Source: Alloyangia mangrovi (GTDB lineage Bacteria; Pseudomonadota; Alphaproteobacteria; Rhodobacterales; Rhodobacteraceae). Taken from it: a DNA stretch of 64,000 bases. The stretch's first letter is position 1; every line of letters begins with the position of its first letter. The position numbers were made by a program, and so were the translations under genes. This document shows, in pieces, positions 42,097-50,935 of this stretch. The stretch is taken from positions 62,001-126,000 of the forward strand of contig NZ_NTHN02000001.1 in assembly GCF_002300555.2 (NCBI RefSeq). Direction: 5' to 3'. The notes beneath the pieces were generated by a model that was not told where the DNA came from, searched no databases, and saw only the letters and a program-made list of their open reading frames with translations.

Positions 42097-43062
42097 TCAT
42101 TTCACCTCAACGCGCGGGTCAATGAGCGCGTAGCCGAGATCGACCAGCGCAAAGACCAGCACGAAAATCAGCACGGTCAGCACGAGGATCGCCTGCACCA
42201 TCGCGAGATCGTGGTCCTGCACCGCCGAAAGCACCGTCCAGCCGATGCCGGGGATCGCGAAGAAACTCTCGACAATGAAGGAGCCGCCGAGCAGGTAGGT
42301 CATCGACAGGCCCATCACCGTCAGCACCTGCGGAAGCGACGGGCGCAGCACGTGGTGCCACAGGATGTAGCGCGTCGAAAAACCCTTGGCGCGGGCCGAG
42401 GCGATGAAGTCCTGCTGCAGCGTTGCAAGGAACTCGTTGCGGGCGACGCGGAAGAAATAGGCCACCTGGTGCACGCTCAGGCACATCACCGGCAGGATCA
42501 GGTGGCGCAGGTTGCCGAGCGGGTCGTCGAAGAAGGGCACCCAGCCGGTCGCCGGCAGCCAGCGCAGGAAGATCGAGAACAAGAGGCTCAGCACCACCAC
42601 CGACACGAAGGTCGGCACCGCCAGCATGGCGCTGGCAGCGAAGCGCAGGGCGCTGTCGAGCCGTCCCCCGGCCCGGGCTGCCATGGCAAGCGCCAGCGGC
42701 ACCGCGACCGCCAGCGAGAAGATCATGGCGGCAAAGGCGATCTCGAAGGTCACCAGCGCCCGGTCGAAAAGCACCTGCGCCACCGGCTGCTGGCTGTAGA
42801 GCGTGTGCCCGAGATCCCCCTGCAGCGCGTTGCCCAGCCAACGCAGGTAGCGCTGCCAGGCCGGCAGGTCGTAGCCATAGGCGGCGTTGAGCTGAGCGAT
42901 CTGCTCGGGCGTGGCGAACTCGCCGAGGATTGCCTGCGCCGCCGATCCGGCCATCAGGTCAGATAGAGCCGTGGCCGCGAAGGTCACCAGCAGCAGCACC
43001 GGGATGCCGGCAAGAAGCCGGGTCCCGAGTGCCTTGAGATAGGGGGTGGCTGAGGAGTGCAT
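42097..43062 (-). CDS. Oligopeptide-type ABC transporter permease (DppB type)
   Basis: A 321-residue membrane protein with a DppB-like N-terminal helix (LGTRLLAGIPVLLLVTFAAT), about six membrane spans, a long first periplasmic loop and the EAA loop ASARAKGFSTRYILWHHVLRP near 221-241. It is encoded directly before the DppC-type gene. It follows the ICL/PEP-mutase homologue by 41 bases. Function is membrane translocation with the two ATPases. Confidence 0.9.
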   Translation of the reverse strand: MHSSATPYLKALGTRLLAGIPVLLLVTFAATALSDLMAGSAAQAILGEFATPEQIAQLNAAYGYDLPAWQRYLRWLGNALQGDLGHTLYSQQPVAQVLFDRALVTFEIAFAAMIFSLAVAVPLALAMAARAGGRLDSALRFAASAMLAVPTFVSVVVLSLLFSIFLRWLPATGWVPFFDDPLGNLRHLILPVMCLSVHQVAYFFRVARNEFLATLQQDFIASARAKGFSTRYILWHHVLRPSLPQVLTVMGLSMTYLLGGSFIVESFFAIPGIGWTVLSAVQDHDLAMVQAILVLTVLIFVLVFALVDLGYALIDPRVEVK

Positions 43063-43103
43063 AGTCGTCCTTGTTCTGGCTTGGCCCTTGGGGGTGGCGG
43101 AGC

Positions 43104-44036
43104 TCAGAGCGCGTTCCAGCGCGCGTCGCCCTCCATCCAGCCACGGTCCCGCTCGACCGAGGCGCGGCGTTCCTTGTCGGTCAGCCCGCCCATGTCGTGC
43201 TCGTCGGCATAGCGTGTCGACTGTTCAGCGAACACCCGGCGGCCATAGTCCATCATGCCATACATCGAGCCTTTCTCGAGGTAGTGCATGGTGACGAGGT
43301 TGAAGCCGAGATCGGCGATTTCCTCGAGCGTGACGAAGGGCTTGCCATTGACCCAGGCAACGTCGCCGAACATCTTCCAGCCGGGCAGCCGCGCGGCCAC
43401 CTTCTTGCATTCCTCGAGCGTGCGCAGGGCGTGCACATAGGTCATCTCGGCGCCCAGCTTCTCGGCCATCTCGCAGCGCACGATCGCCTCCTCGAGACCC
43501 AACTCGAGCTTTGCCTCAGTGCGGGCGATGACCACGCAATCGGTGCCCTCGCAGGCCTCGATCGCCGCCTTGATCTTGGCCAGCCAATGCTCGCGCGAGA
43601 CCACCGGGTGGGGCACGTTGCCGTCGACGCGGCCCTCGAGCGTGGCCTTCTCCATCGCCGCGCCGAAGCGGGCGAAGCCGCGCTCGTTGGGGGTGTCCTC
43701 GATCAGGATCGCCGCGGCGCCAGCCTTGGCCAGGCGGTGGCAGGTCCGGTAGACGTTGACCACGTCGCCGAAGCCGTCATCGGCATCGATGATCAGCGGC
43801 AGGGGCGAGTAGTCGGCGATGCGGTCGGTGGCCCAGACCAGTTCCTCCTGGTTGTGCAGCCCGAGGTCGGGCACGCCCGACATGCTGAACCCCAGCGATG
43901 CGCCGGACAGAAGGATGGCCTCGAAGCCCGCCATCTCGGCGGCCTTGGCCGAGTAGCAGTCCCAAACGCAGGGAGTGAAAACCTGCCCCTTGGACATCAG
44001 CTCGCGGAATGTCACGCGCGGGGATTTGTTCAGCAT
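43104..44036 (-). CDS. Isocitrate lyase/PEP mutase superfamily protein without the lyase KKCGH motif
   Basis: A 310-residue TIM-barrel protein. Superfamily features are FTPCVWDCYSAKAAEMAGF near 21, LLSGASLGFSMSGVPD near 42, metal-binding DADDGFGDVVNVYRT near 85-99 and LIEDTPNERG near 115. The catalytic loop of (methyl)isocitrate lyases, KKCGH, is absent; the matching region reads GNVPHPVVSREHWLAKIKAA. It is therefore not a standard isocitrate lyase. It may be a lyase or decarboxylase for a 2-hydroxy or 2-oxo diacid. It lies inside the oligopeptide-type importer operon, between the binding protein and the permeases, so it probably acts on the imported compound. The start MLNKSP at 44036 fits the family. 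Confidence 0.85.
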   Translation of the reverse strand: MLNKSPRVTFRELMSKGQVFTPCVWDCYSAKAAEMAGFEAILLSGASLGFSMSGVPDLGLHNQEELVWATDRIADYSPLPLIIDADDGFGDVVNVYRTCHRLAKAGAAAILIEDTPNERGFARFGAAMEKATLEGRVDGNVPHPVVSREHWLAKIKAAIEACEGTDCVVIARTEAKLELGLEEAIVRCEMAEKLGAEMTYVHALRTLEECKKVAARLPGWKMFGDVAWVNGKPFVTLEEIADLGFNLVTMHYLEKGSMYGMMDYGRRVFAEQSTRYADEHDMGGLTDKERRASVERDRGWMEGDARWNAL

Positions 44037-44069
44037 CGGTCTTTGCCTTGTCGGTTCTGATAACGTTTG

Positions 44070-44097
44070 AAAAAAGGGGCGGCCCTTGACGGGCCGC
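44070..44097 (-). terminator. Intrinsic terminator between binding-protein gene and the rest of the operon
   Basis: On the minus strand the stem GCGGCCC-GTCAA-GGGCCGC (44079-44097) is followed by CCCC and six T (44070-44075). This is a classical rho-independent terminator 42-69 bases after the binding-protein stop. It should limit transcription into the ICL-type and permease genes. Confidence 0.75.
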
Positions 44098-44105
44098 AGT
44101 GCACA

Positions 44106-44126
44106 CCGGGCGGCAGGGCCGCCCGG
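44106..44126 (-). repeat. Second hairpin directly after the binding-protein stop
   Basis: CCGGGCGGC pairs perfectly with GCCGCCCGG around three bases, 13 bases beyond the stop at 44139. Together with the following terminator it would protect the binding-protein mRNA 3' end. Confidence 0.55.
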
Positions 44127-44138
44127 CACGGGGAGCGA

Positions 44139-45725
44139 TCACTCGACGCAGGCTGCGTCGCAGACGAAGAGGTACTGCTTCTGCAGGATGCCGCCGTTCG
44201 AGTTCACCACGCCGCCGGTGTCGTCGCGCAGCAGCAGGTGACGGTGGTCCTCGCCGAAAATGTAGAAGGGCAGGTCCTCGGCGAAGAGCTTCTGCGCCTC
44301 GGCGTAGTCGGCCTTGATCTCGGCCTCGTCTACGGTCTCGGTGGCCGCGGCGAGCAGCTTGTCCATCTCGGGGCTGGAGTAGTGGCTCCAGTTCAGTGCC
44401 CCACCGGTGCCGAGCAGCTTGGATATGTTCGGCTCGGCGCCGTTCGAGACCAGCGCGCCGCCGTCAAAGCAGACGTCATAGGCGAGCTGCTGGTTGCAGG
44501 TGTCGCGCAGGTTGGCCATGGCGACCTCGGTGATCTTGGCGCTGGCATTGTCGTAGGCGTTGATCACCTGCTGGACGTATTCCGCGAGCCGCTTCATGTC
44601 CGAGTTCGGGTAGGTCACGATGTTGACCTCGAAGGGCTTGCCGTCGGCGGCCAGTTCGTCGATCAGCTCCTGCGCCTTCTCGGGATCGTAGCCGGGCACC
44701 TTGTAGTCGGGCGCGAAATAGGCCGAGCTCTCGCCGAAGTAGTTGTCGGGGGCGGTGTAGCCCTTGGTCTGGGTGTAGGCCTGCATCAGCCGGCCGCGGT
44801 CGATCGCGGCATAGAAGGCCTCACGCGCGCGCAGGTCCTGGAAGATACCGTTCTCGAAGTTGAAGTAGCCGCGGTAGATGCCCCGGATCGGGATCTCCTT
44901 GGTGGCCACGCCGGGCGCCTCGGCGTTGTTGCCGAACTGGTAGGTGTAGCCCGCCATCATCGTCGCGCCGCCCTGCACCACGGTCGAGATCCGGCTGTTG
45001 GTCTCGGGGATGATCTTGAACTTCAGCGTGTCGAGATAGGGGCGCGGTGCATCCCAGTAGTCCGGGTTGCGCGCCAGCGTCATGCCGATGCCCTGATCCC
45101 AGCTCTCGAGGGTGAAGGCGCCGGCGCCGACCGGCTGTAGCTTGGTCTTGTCGGTGCCCGCGGCCTCGAGCATCTTGGGCGAGGCAATGAAGGGCACCAG
45201 CTCGGCGACCTGCTGCGCGAAGATGGCGTTGGGGGCGGGCAGGGTGATCTTCAGGGTCAGCGGATCGACCACTTCCATGCCGCCGGCCCAGGTCGCGGCC
45301 CAGGTCCCGGCAGAGGCCAGCGTGTCGGGATCCGCGGCGCGCTCCCAGTTGTACTTCACCGCCTCGGCATCATAGGGCGTGCCGTCGGTGAAGGTCAGGC
45401 CATCGCGCAGCTTCAGCGTCCAGGTCACCGCGTCGTCGCTGGTCAGGCTTTTCGCCATCCCGCCCTGCACCACGCCGTTGACGTCGACGTAGACGATGAA
45501 GCCGTAGATCGCGTCGAGCACATCCATCGGGCCGCCCGGGTAGGTCGAGTTGGTCACCGCCGGATCCCAGCCCTTGATGTCCGAGCCGTTGATGATGGTC
45601 ATCTCGCCGCCACGTGCCGGTTCGGCGGCCGAGGCCGGTGCCAGCGGCGCAGTGAACGACAAGCCGAGCGCAAGCAGTGCGGCGGCCGAAGACATGGTCG
45701 GCCAAACAGGACGTCTCATGGACAT
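44139..45725 (-). CDS. Oligopeptide-type ABC transporter substrate-binding protein (family 5)
   Basis: A 528-residue periplasmic protein with a Sec signal ending APASAAEPARGG. The SBP family 5 pattern is clear: TIINGSDIKGWDPAVTNST, GGMAKSLTSDDAVTWTLKLRDGL (N-terminal consensus; quoted in part), FTDGTPYDAEAVKYNWERA near 112-130, and a C-terminal FAEDLPFYIFGEDHR. It delivers the substrate to the importer encoded at 39188-43062. It is the first gene of the operon, divergent from the LacI gene at 46078 across 352 bases. Ligands in this family range from peptides to opines and sugars. Confidence 0.9.
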   Translation of the reverse strand: MSMRRPVWPTMSSAAALLALGLSFTAPLAPASAAEPARGGEMTIINGSDIKGWDPAVTNSTYPGGPMDVLDAIYGFIVYVDVNGVVQGGMAKSLTSDDAVTWTLKLRDGLTFTDGTPYDAEAVKYNWERAADPDTLASAGTWAATWAGGMEVVDPLTLKITLPAPNAIFAQQVAELVPFIASPKMLEAAGTDKTKLQPVGAGAFTLESWDQGIGMTLARNPDYWDAPRPYLDTLKFKIIPETNSRISTVVQGGATMMAGYTYQFGNNAEAPGVATKEIPIRGIYRGYFNFENGIFQDLRAREAFYAAIDRGRLMQAYTQTKGYTAPDNYFGESSAYFAPDYKVPGYDPEKAQELIDELAADGKPFEVNIVTYPNSDMKRLAEYVQQVINAYDNASAKITEVAMANLRDTCNQQLAYDVCFDGGALVSNGAEPNISKLLGTGGALNWSHYSSPEMDKLLAAATETVDEAEIKADYAEAQKLFAEDLPFYIFGEDHRHLLLRDDTGGVVNSNGGILQKQYLFVCDAACVE

Positions 45726-46077
45726 GATCCCGGTTCCTCTCTGTTGGGGAGATAGCTTGAATTTTATGAAGAAGCGTCAGCTCCTGCGGCCCATTTTCAC
45801 CGGACCAACACCCATGAGGCTACGGATGCCAGCCCCTGACTGTCAACGCGTTATCGATATCATCGTTTGCGGCGATTTGGGGCGCTCGGGCGGCTGAAAG
45901 GTGAGCAAACGGGCAGAGTTGCAGAAAGGGTTTCCATGAATTCATGTCCCAATTCCCTTGGGTTCATTACTGGTGCTTGCTGATGGGAAAGCGGCGGCGA
46001 ATCAGGCATTCCCTCCGCAGGACAAAAATGATGTTATCGTTCTCACGCAGCGGTGAGAGCGTTGAAGGGATGGCAGC
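45726..46077. promoter_or_regulatory. Intergenic region between dipeptide-type operon and LacI gene
   Basis: The 352 bases hold no gene I can support. On the minus strand a TTGACA (complement of 45841-45846) with TAGCCT about 18 bases on could be the promoter of the 44139 operon. GATAACG-like half-sites occur next to it (45847-45857 region), near the LacI start (46028-46044) and again in the operon at 44058-44066. LacI proteins often bind such sites. The match is suggestive only. Confidence 0.35.
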
Positions 46078-47133
46078 ATGGCCGAGAGGCAGACAGGCAG
46101 GAAAGCCGGCACCGGGCGGCCGACGATGAAGGATGTCGGCGCGCTCGCCGGGGTGTCGGTGATGACCGTCTCGCGGGCGCTGTCGATGCCCGACCGGGTG
46201 AGTCCGGAGACGTTGAGCAAGGTGCAGCGGGCGGTGCTGCAGACCGGCTACGTGCCGGACCAGAACGCCGGCGCGCTGTCCTCGAAGCGCTCGCGCATCG
46301 TCGCGCTCTCGCTGCCGACGCTCGCCAACGTGAACTTCGCCGATCTCGCCGAGGGCATCTCCGAGGTGCTGCTGCCGGCGGGGTACCAGCCGCTGATCGG
46401 CCACAGCGGCCACAGCCTCGAGAAGGAGGAGGAACTGGTGCGCATCATGCTGGCGCGCCGTCCCGACGCCTTTGTGCTGGTCGGCACCGCGCACAGCCGC
46501 GAGACCTCGCGCATGCTGCATGCCAGCGGCATCACGGTTATCGAGACCTGGGAGCAGACCGACAACCCGATCGATCTCTGCATCGGCTTTTCCAACCGCC
46601 GTGCCGGCGAGGTCGCCGCCGAGCATCTCGCCTCGCTGGGCCACCTCCGGCTGGCGGCGATCGGCGGCTCGCTGGACGCCGACCTCAAGGACTACCGCGG
46701 AGAGCAGCGCCTGCGTGGCTTCCAGGAGGCGACGCGGCGGCTCGGGCTGCCGACGCCACTGATCATCCGCCAGGCGCAGGTGCCGATCCGCCATGGACAG
46801 GGCGCCGACAGCATGGCGCGGTTGCTGCGCGAACATCCAGAGGTGAGCGCGGTCTTCGCGATCTCCGACACCATGGCCTTCGGCGCGCTGATGGAATGCC
46901 ACCGCCAGGGCGTGGCGGTCCCTGGGCGCATGTCGCTGCTGGGGTTCGGCGATTTTGACATTGCCGCGCAATGCGTTCCCGGTCTGAGCACCATCGCCGT
47001 CGCCCCGCGCGAGATGGGGCGGATCATCGGCGAACGCATCCTGCGACGGATGGACGGCGCAGAGACCTCGGGACATGAGATCGAACCGGTGCTCGTGCTG
47101 CGCGAGAGCACCGGAGCAAACACCGGGTCCTGA
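46078..47133 (+). CDS. LacI-family transcriptional regulator
   Basis: A 351-residue repressor. The LacI helix-turn-helix and hinge are TMKDVGALAGVSVMTVSRAL near 16-35 and VLQTGYVPDQNAGALSSKRS near 53-72. The periplasmic-binding-protein-like effector domain follows (IVALSLPTLANVNFADLAEG, then VFAISDTMAFGAL and LLGFGDFDIA). It resembles the GntR/gluconate-type LacI subgroup. It is divergent from the oligopeptide-type operon and convergent with the Gfo/Idh gene. It could therefore control either the 39-45 kb operon or the sugar genes to its right. Position favours the former. Confidence 0.9.
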   Translation: MAERQTGRKAGTGRPTMKDVGALAGVSVMTVSRALSMPDRVSPETLSKVQRAVLQTGYVPDQNAGALSSKRSRIVALSLPTLANVNFADLAEGISEVLLPAGYQPLIGHSGHSLEKEEELVRIMLARRPDAFVLVGTAHSRETSRMLHASGITVIETWEQTDNPIDLCIGFSNRRAGEVAAEHLASLGHLRLAAIGGSLDADLKDYRGEQRLRGFQEATRRLGLPTPLIIRQAQVPIRHGQGADSMARLLREHPEVSAVFAISDTMAFGALMECHRQGVAVPGRMSLLGFGDFDIAAQCVPGLSTIAVAPREMGRIIGERILRRMDGAETSGHEIEPVLVLRESTGANTGS

Positions 47134-47195
47134 TCGCTCTCAGTTGGGGACGGAGGTGGGGCGCCCATGGCCGCTTTGCCGGGCGCAGGGCCCGT

Positions 47196-48193
47196 TCAGG
47201 GGCCGATCTGCGCGATCATCCGCTCCAGGCGCTCCATGGCCCGCACCCCGTCGCCAATGTCGGGCACATCGCGGCTCTCGCCACGCAGCACCGCCGCGGC
47301 ATCGGCCAGCAACGCGGCGTAGCCTTTATGGTCCTCGTTGGCGGCGGCGGTGAAATTCGGCGTCCAGCTCAGCGTGTCGCAGGCCGGGTCGAGCCGCGCG
47401 GCGGGGTCCTCGGCCTTGAACGGGGGGGTCGCGGTAGAGCGCGACATTGATGATGTTGTCCACGTGCAGCCGCGCGTGATCGCCCATGATGCGGATCTCC
47501 TCCATTGGCGTGCCGCGCGATTGCACTGTGCCCATCACCACGTTGCCGATCACCCCGCCCGCCGTGGTGAAGTTGAGGTGCAGCAGCAGTTTGCCCGGCT
47601 GCGGCGACACAGAGCGTACCTGCATGTCGCCGAAATCCTCGCCGGCGAACCAGGGGATCAGGTCCATGTAATGCACGCAGTGATGCAGGTAGAAGCCGGT
47701 GTAATCGGGCTCGCGCTCGAAATATGTGGGGGCGGTCATATAGGCGCCGGTGATGCCGAGCACATCGCCGAAATTCCCGCTCCGCACCTCGTTCATCGCG
47801 ATCCGGTTGCCGGTGGAATAGCGCTTCATGAAGCCGACGATCACCGGCTTGCCCGCCTTCTCGGCGGCGCGGGCGACCTCGCGGGCGCCCTCGGCGGTGG
47901 CGGCGGGGGGGCTTTTCCATGAAGACCGGCAGCCCGGCCTCGAGCGCGGCGATGCTGGCGGCGCGGTGCAACTCCGGGCCCACCGCCATGCCGATGGCGT
48001 CGAGCCCCGGCGTGGCGATCAGCTCGCGGAAATCCGAGCAGAGGCGCGACACGCCGTATTCGGTGCCGGTGCGTTCGAGCGCCGCGCCATCCCGGTCGCA
48101 GAGCGCGGCGATGCGGATGTCGTTGCGACCGAGCTGCGGCAGCAGCATCTGGCGGGCGTGGCGGCCGCAGCCGATCCAGCCAATATTGATCAT
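47196..48193 (-). pseudogene. Gfo/Idh/MocA-family NAD(P)-dependent oxidoreductase, two frameshifts
   Basis: The repaired product is about 331 residues. The Rossmann N-terminus is INIGWIGCGRHARQMLLPQL, then AIGMAVGPELHR and the family motif VFMEKPP. The C-terminal domain has KPVIVGFMKRYSTGN, YLHHCVHYMDLIPWF and WTPNFTAAANEDH. Two G7 runs (47905-47911 and 47422-47428; C on the coding strand) each add one base. Repair joins MEKPPAATAEG and YRDPPFKAEDP. Having two such breaks in one otherwise well-kept gene argues against true decay. It oxidises a sugar or polyol, probably with the TIM-barrel isomerase whose stop it overlaps (ATGA). Confidence 0.83.
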
Positions 48194-49078
48194 TGGTCGA
48201 CCTCCGCAAGGGCAAGGGCGTTTCGGATGACGCCGAGACCGGCGCGCAGCTTGGCGCTCTCGTCCTCGCGCGGGGCGCGCCAATGGGCGATCGGCAGGGC
48301 GACGCGGTCGTCGGCGCGGCGGAACGGCTCGAGTGAGATGGGCCCGCTGTAGTCCACCTGGTGCAGCGCGCGCATGATCGCGGGCCAGTCGAGGTGGCCG
48401 GTGCCGGGGTGCCCGCGGTGGTTCTCATTGGCCTGGAAATGCGCGATGCGGTCCCCGGCGAGGCGGATCGCGTCGGGGATCGAGCGGTCCTCCATGTTCA
48501 TGTGAAACGTGTCGAGCATCAGCTTCAGCCCGGCATCGTTCACCGCGTCGACCACCTCGACGGCCTGCCGCGTGGTCGACAGGATGTCTGTTTCGAAACG
48601 GTTCAGCGCCTCGACGGCAAAGGTGATCCCGGCGGCCCGCGCCCGGGGGGGCGACTTCGGCGAGGCCCGAGATGGTGCGCTCGGCGCGGGCGGCGATGTC
48701 ACCGTCGCTGCGCGGCACCGGGGGCCGTCCGGCAAAGACCATCGGCTCGCCGTAGAGCGGGCCGCCGACGATGCGCGCGCCCAGTTCGGCGGCGACATCG
48801 ACGCAATGCTTTAGGTAGTCGAGCCCGCCTTGCCGGTTGACCGCATCGTCCGACGCGATGGATCGTTGCGGGTTTACCCGTGCCGCCAGCACGGTGAAGA
48901 TACCCGCGTCCTCGGCGGCCTTGCGCACGTCGGAGAGGGGCAGTGCGTCCTCGGGTTCGGGCACCAGCAGCTCGACGAAGTCAAAGCCGAGGTCAGCGGA
49001 TTTCCGGAAGTAATGCAGGTCCTTGCCGGTGAACGGCCGGGTGAACTGCATGGAGATGATGCCGATGGGGTTGTCCAA
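48190..49078 (-). pseudogene. Sugar phosphate isomerase/epimerase (AP endonuclease 2-like TIM barrel), frameshifted
   Basis: The repaired product is about 295 residues from a TTG start at 49078 behind GAGGAC. It shows the xylose-isomerase-like TIM barrel of this family: [12 protein letters not shown] near 33, [12 protein letters not shown] near 99, [14 protein letters not shown] near 150 (metal Glu), [12 protein letters not shown] near 183 and GHLDW near 218. The G7 run at 48645-48651 splits the frame after GLAEVAP; with six bases it continues [15 protein letters not shown]. Tagatose/psicose-3-epimerase-like activity is typical of such sequences. It is coupled to the Gfo/Idh gene and follows the sugar importer genes, so it isomerises the imported sugar or its oxidised form. 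Confidence 0.83.
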
Positions 49079-49093
49079 GTCCTCGTCCTTTCG

Positions 49094-49927
49094 TCAGCCC
49101 TTTACCGCGCCCTGAGTCAGGCCGGAGATCAGGCGTTTCTGCACCGCCAGGAAGAGCACGGTCGCGGGCAGCGCGCCGACGATGCCGCCCGCGGTCAGCA
49201 GGCCCCATTGCACCTCGTACTCGCCGATCAGGGTCTGAACGGCGACGGTGATCGTGCGCACGTTCCGCCCGCCCAGCGTGAGCGCGTAGAGATACTCGTT
49301 CCAAGATGTGATGAATATGTAGATGCCGGTGGCGATGATCCCCGGCAGGCAGAGCGGCAGCACCACCCGGCGCAGCGCCTGCATCCGGGTGCAGCCGTCG
49401 GTCATCGCCGCCTCGTCGAGCGAGCGCGGGATGCCGTTCATGTAGCTGACCATCATCCAGATCGAGAAGGGGATCGCGACCGTGGAATTGGCGATGATCA
49501 GCGCCAGATGCGTGTCGAGCAGTCCGAGTACGCGCATCAGCACAAAGAGCGGCAGGATCAACAGCACCAGCGGGAACATGTTGATGAGCAGGAACTGCAG
49601 CATCAGGATCCGCTTGCCGCGGAAGTTGAAGCGCGAGAAGGCATAAGCAGCCGTCACGCTGAGCGAGAGCCCCACCACGACAGTGCCGGAGGCAACGATC
49701 AGGCTGTCGAGCAGGTTGTCGGCGAAGCCGACCGTGGCGAAAAGCCGGGTGTAATTCTCGATGGTGGCGTTCCAGATCGAGGGGCCCTCGGTGAAGAGGG
49801 TGCTCTCCTCGCTGATCGAGGTCAGGAACATCCACAGGTAGGGGCCGAGCGTGAAGGCGAGGATCGCCAGCATCGGCAGGTCCACGGTCAGGATGCGCCG
49901 CGGGGTCGAGCGTCGTTTGAGCGCCAT
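49094..49927 (-). CDS. Carbohydrate ABC transporter permease (MalG/UgpE type)
   Basis: A 277-residue CUT1-class permease with six membrane helices. It begins MALKRRSTPRRIL at 49927. Family marks are the FLTSISEESTLFTEGPSIW periplasmic segment and the EAA loop EAAMTDGCTRMQALRRVVLP near 187-206. It shares one base with the upstream permease gene. It is the partner of the MalF-type protein, served by the binding protein at 50936 and the ATPase at 53915. Confidence 0.9.
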   Translation of the reverse strand: MALKRRSTPRRILTVDLPMLAILAFTLGPYLWMFLTSISEESTLFTEGPSIWNATIENYTRLFATVGFADNLLDSLIVASGTVVVGLSLSVTAAYAFSRFNFRGKRILMLQFLLINMFPLVLLILPLFVLMRVLGLLDTHLALIIANSTVAIPFSIWMMVSYMNGIPRSLDEAAMTDGCTRMQALRRVVLPLCLPGIIATGIYIFITSWNEYLYALTLGGRNVRTITVAVQTLIGEYEVQWGLLTAGGIVGALPATVLFLAVQKRLISGLTQGAVKG

Positions 49928-50853
49928 CAGGAAACCGCCTTTCCGGTGCGCTTGAGGTAGACGACCACCACCAGCATCAGCAGCAGGGTGAAAAGCACCG
50001 CGATCGCCGAGCCGTAGCCGAAATCTAGGTTGGTGCGCGCCTTGACGAAGGCGAAGAGCGGCAGCGTGTAGGTGGCATAGCCCGGGCCTCCGCCGGTCAT
50101 GACGAAGATCACGTCGAAACTGTTGGCCACCCAGATCGTGCGCAGCAGTACCGCGGTCACCATGACCCCCGAGATGCCGGGCAGGGTGATGTGCCAGAAC
50201 TGCCGCCAGGGGCTTGCGCCGTCTATCGAGGCGGCCTCGTAGTAGCTGCGGGGGATCGACTGCAGCCCGGCAAGGATCATCACCGCGAAGAAGGGGAAGC
50301 CCTGCCATGTCAGGGTCAGGATGATCGCCGCCAGCGCGGTGTCGGGGTTGGCGAGCCAGGGGATGGCCTTCTGGATGAGGCCGAGACGCAGCAGGAACTC
50401 GTTGGCGACGCCGTAGTTGCTGTCATAGATCCACACCCACATCAGCGCGATCACAACCGAGGGCAGTGCCCAGGGAATGATGATCAGCGCGCGGGCGACG
50501 GGCCGCCAGGGAAAGTCCTGGTTGAGCAGCAGCGCGGTGACCAGCCCCAGCAGCAGCTGCGCCGGGATAGTCGTGCACATCCAGATCACCGTGTGCCAAA
50601 GCGAAATCCATAAGACCTCGTCCTGCAGCGCAGTGCGGAAGTTCTTCAGCCCGACCCAATCGAAGGTGTTGGGCCGGAAGAGCACGTAGTCGTGCAGGCT
50701 CATCCAGGCGGTCTGGACCATCGGGAAGAAGACGATCGCAAGCGTGACGAGAACCGCCGGTGAGAGCATCGCGTAGGGCAGCACCCGCCGTGCGAGCGCG
50801 CGGCGCGGGGGCGCCGCCTGGGTCTGGGCATGGGGCATGGTTGCGTCGGTCAT
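49927..50853 (-). CDS. Carbohydrate ABC transporter permease (MalF/UgpA type)
   Basis: A 308-residue CUT1 permease with a polar 24-residue leader and six helices. The EAA loop is EAASIDGASPWRQFWHITLP near 213-232, followed by GGPGYATYTLPLFAFVKA near 266-283, typical of sugar permeases. It is encoded between the binding protein (82-base gap with a hairpin) and the MalG-type gene. The imported sugar is unknown. Confidence 0.9.
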   Translation of the reverse strand: MTDATMPHAQTQAAPPRRALARRVLPYAMLSPAVLVTLAIVFFPMVQTAWMSLHDYVLFRPNTFDWVGLKNFRTALQDEVLWISLWHTVIWMCTTIPAQLLLGLVTALLLNQDFPWRPVARALIIIPWALPSVVIALMWVWIYDSNYGVANEFLLRLGLIQKAIPWLANPDTALAAIILTLTWQGFPFFAVMILAGLQSIPRSYYEAASIDGASPWRQFWHITLPGISGVMVTAVLLRTIWVANSFDVIFVMTGGGPGYATYTLPLFAFVKARTNLDFGYGSAIAVLFTLLLMLVVVVYLKRTGKAVS

Positions 50854-50890
50854 TGTCCGGATCGCTCGGGGAAAATCGCAGGAAAGGGCC

Positions 50891-50920
50891 GGCCGGGAGG
50901 CGGGAGAATGCCGCCCGGCC
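50891..50920 (-). repeat. Stem-loop between sugar-binding protein and permease genes
   Basis: GGCCGGG plus CGG pairs with CCG plus CCCGGCC around a short loop, with a three-base bulge. It lies 16-45 bases beyond the binding-protein stop. It fits the pattern of hairpins after binding-protein genes seen elsewhere in this window. Confidence 0.5.
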
Positions 50921-50935
50921 GGGTGGTCCGCCGGG

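Noticed and set aside
45726-46077. A small gene in the longest intergenic gap
   Set aside because: The short frames there lack a ribosome site and codon bias. The region is better explained as a divergent promoter.
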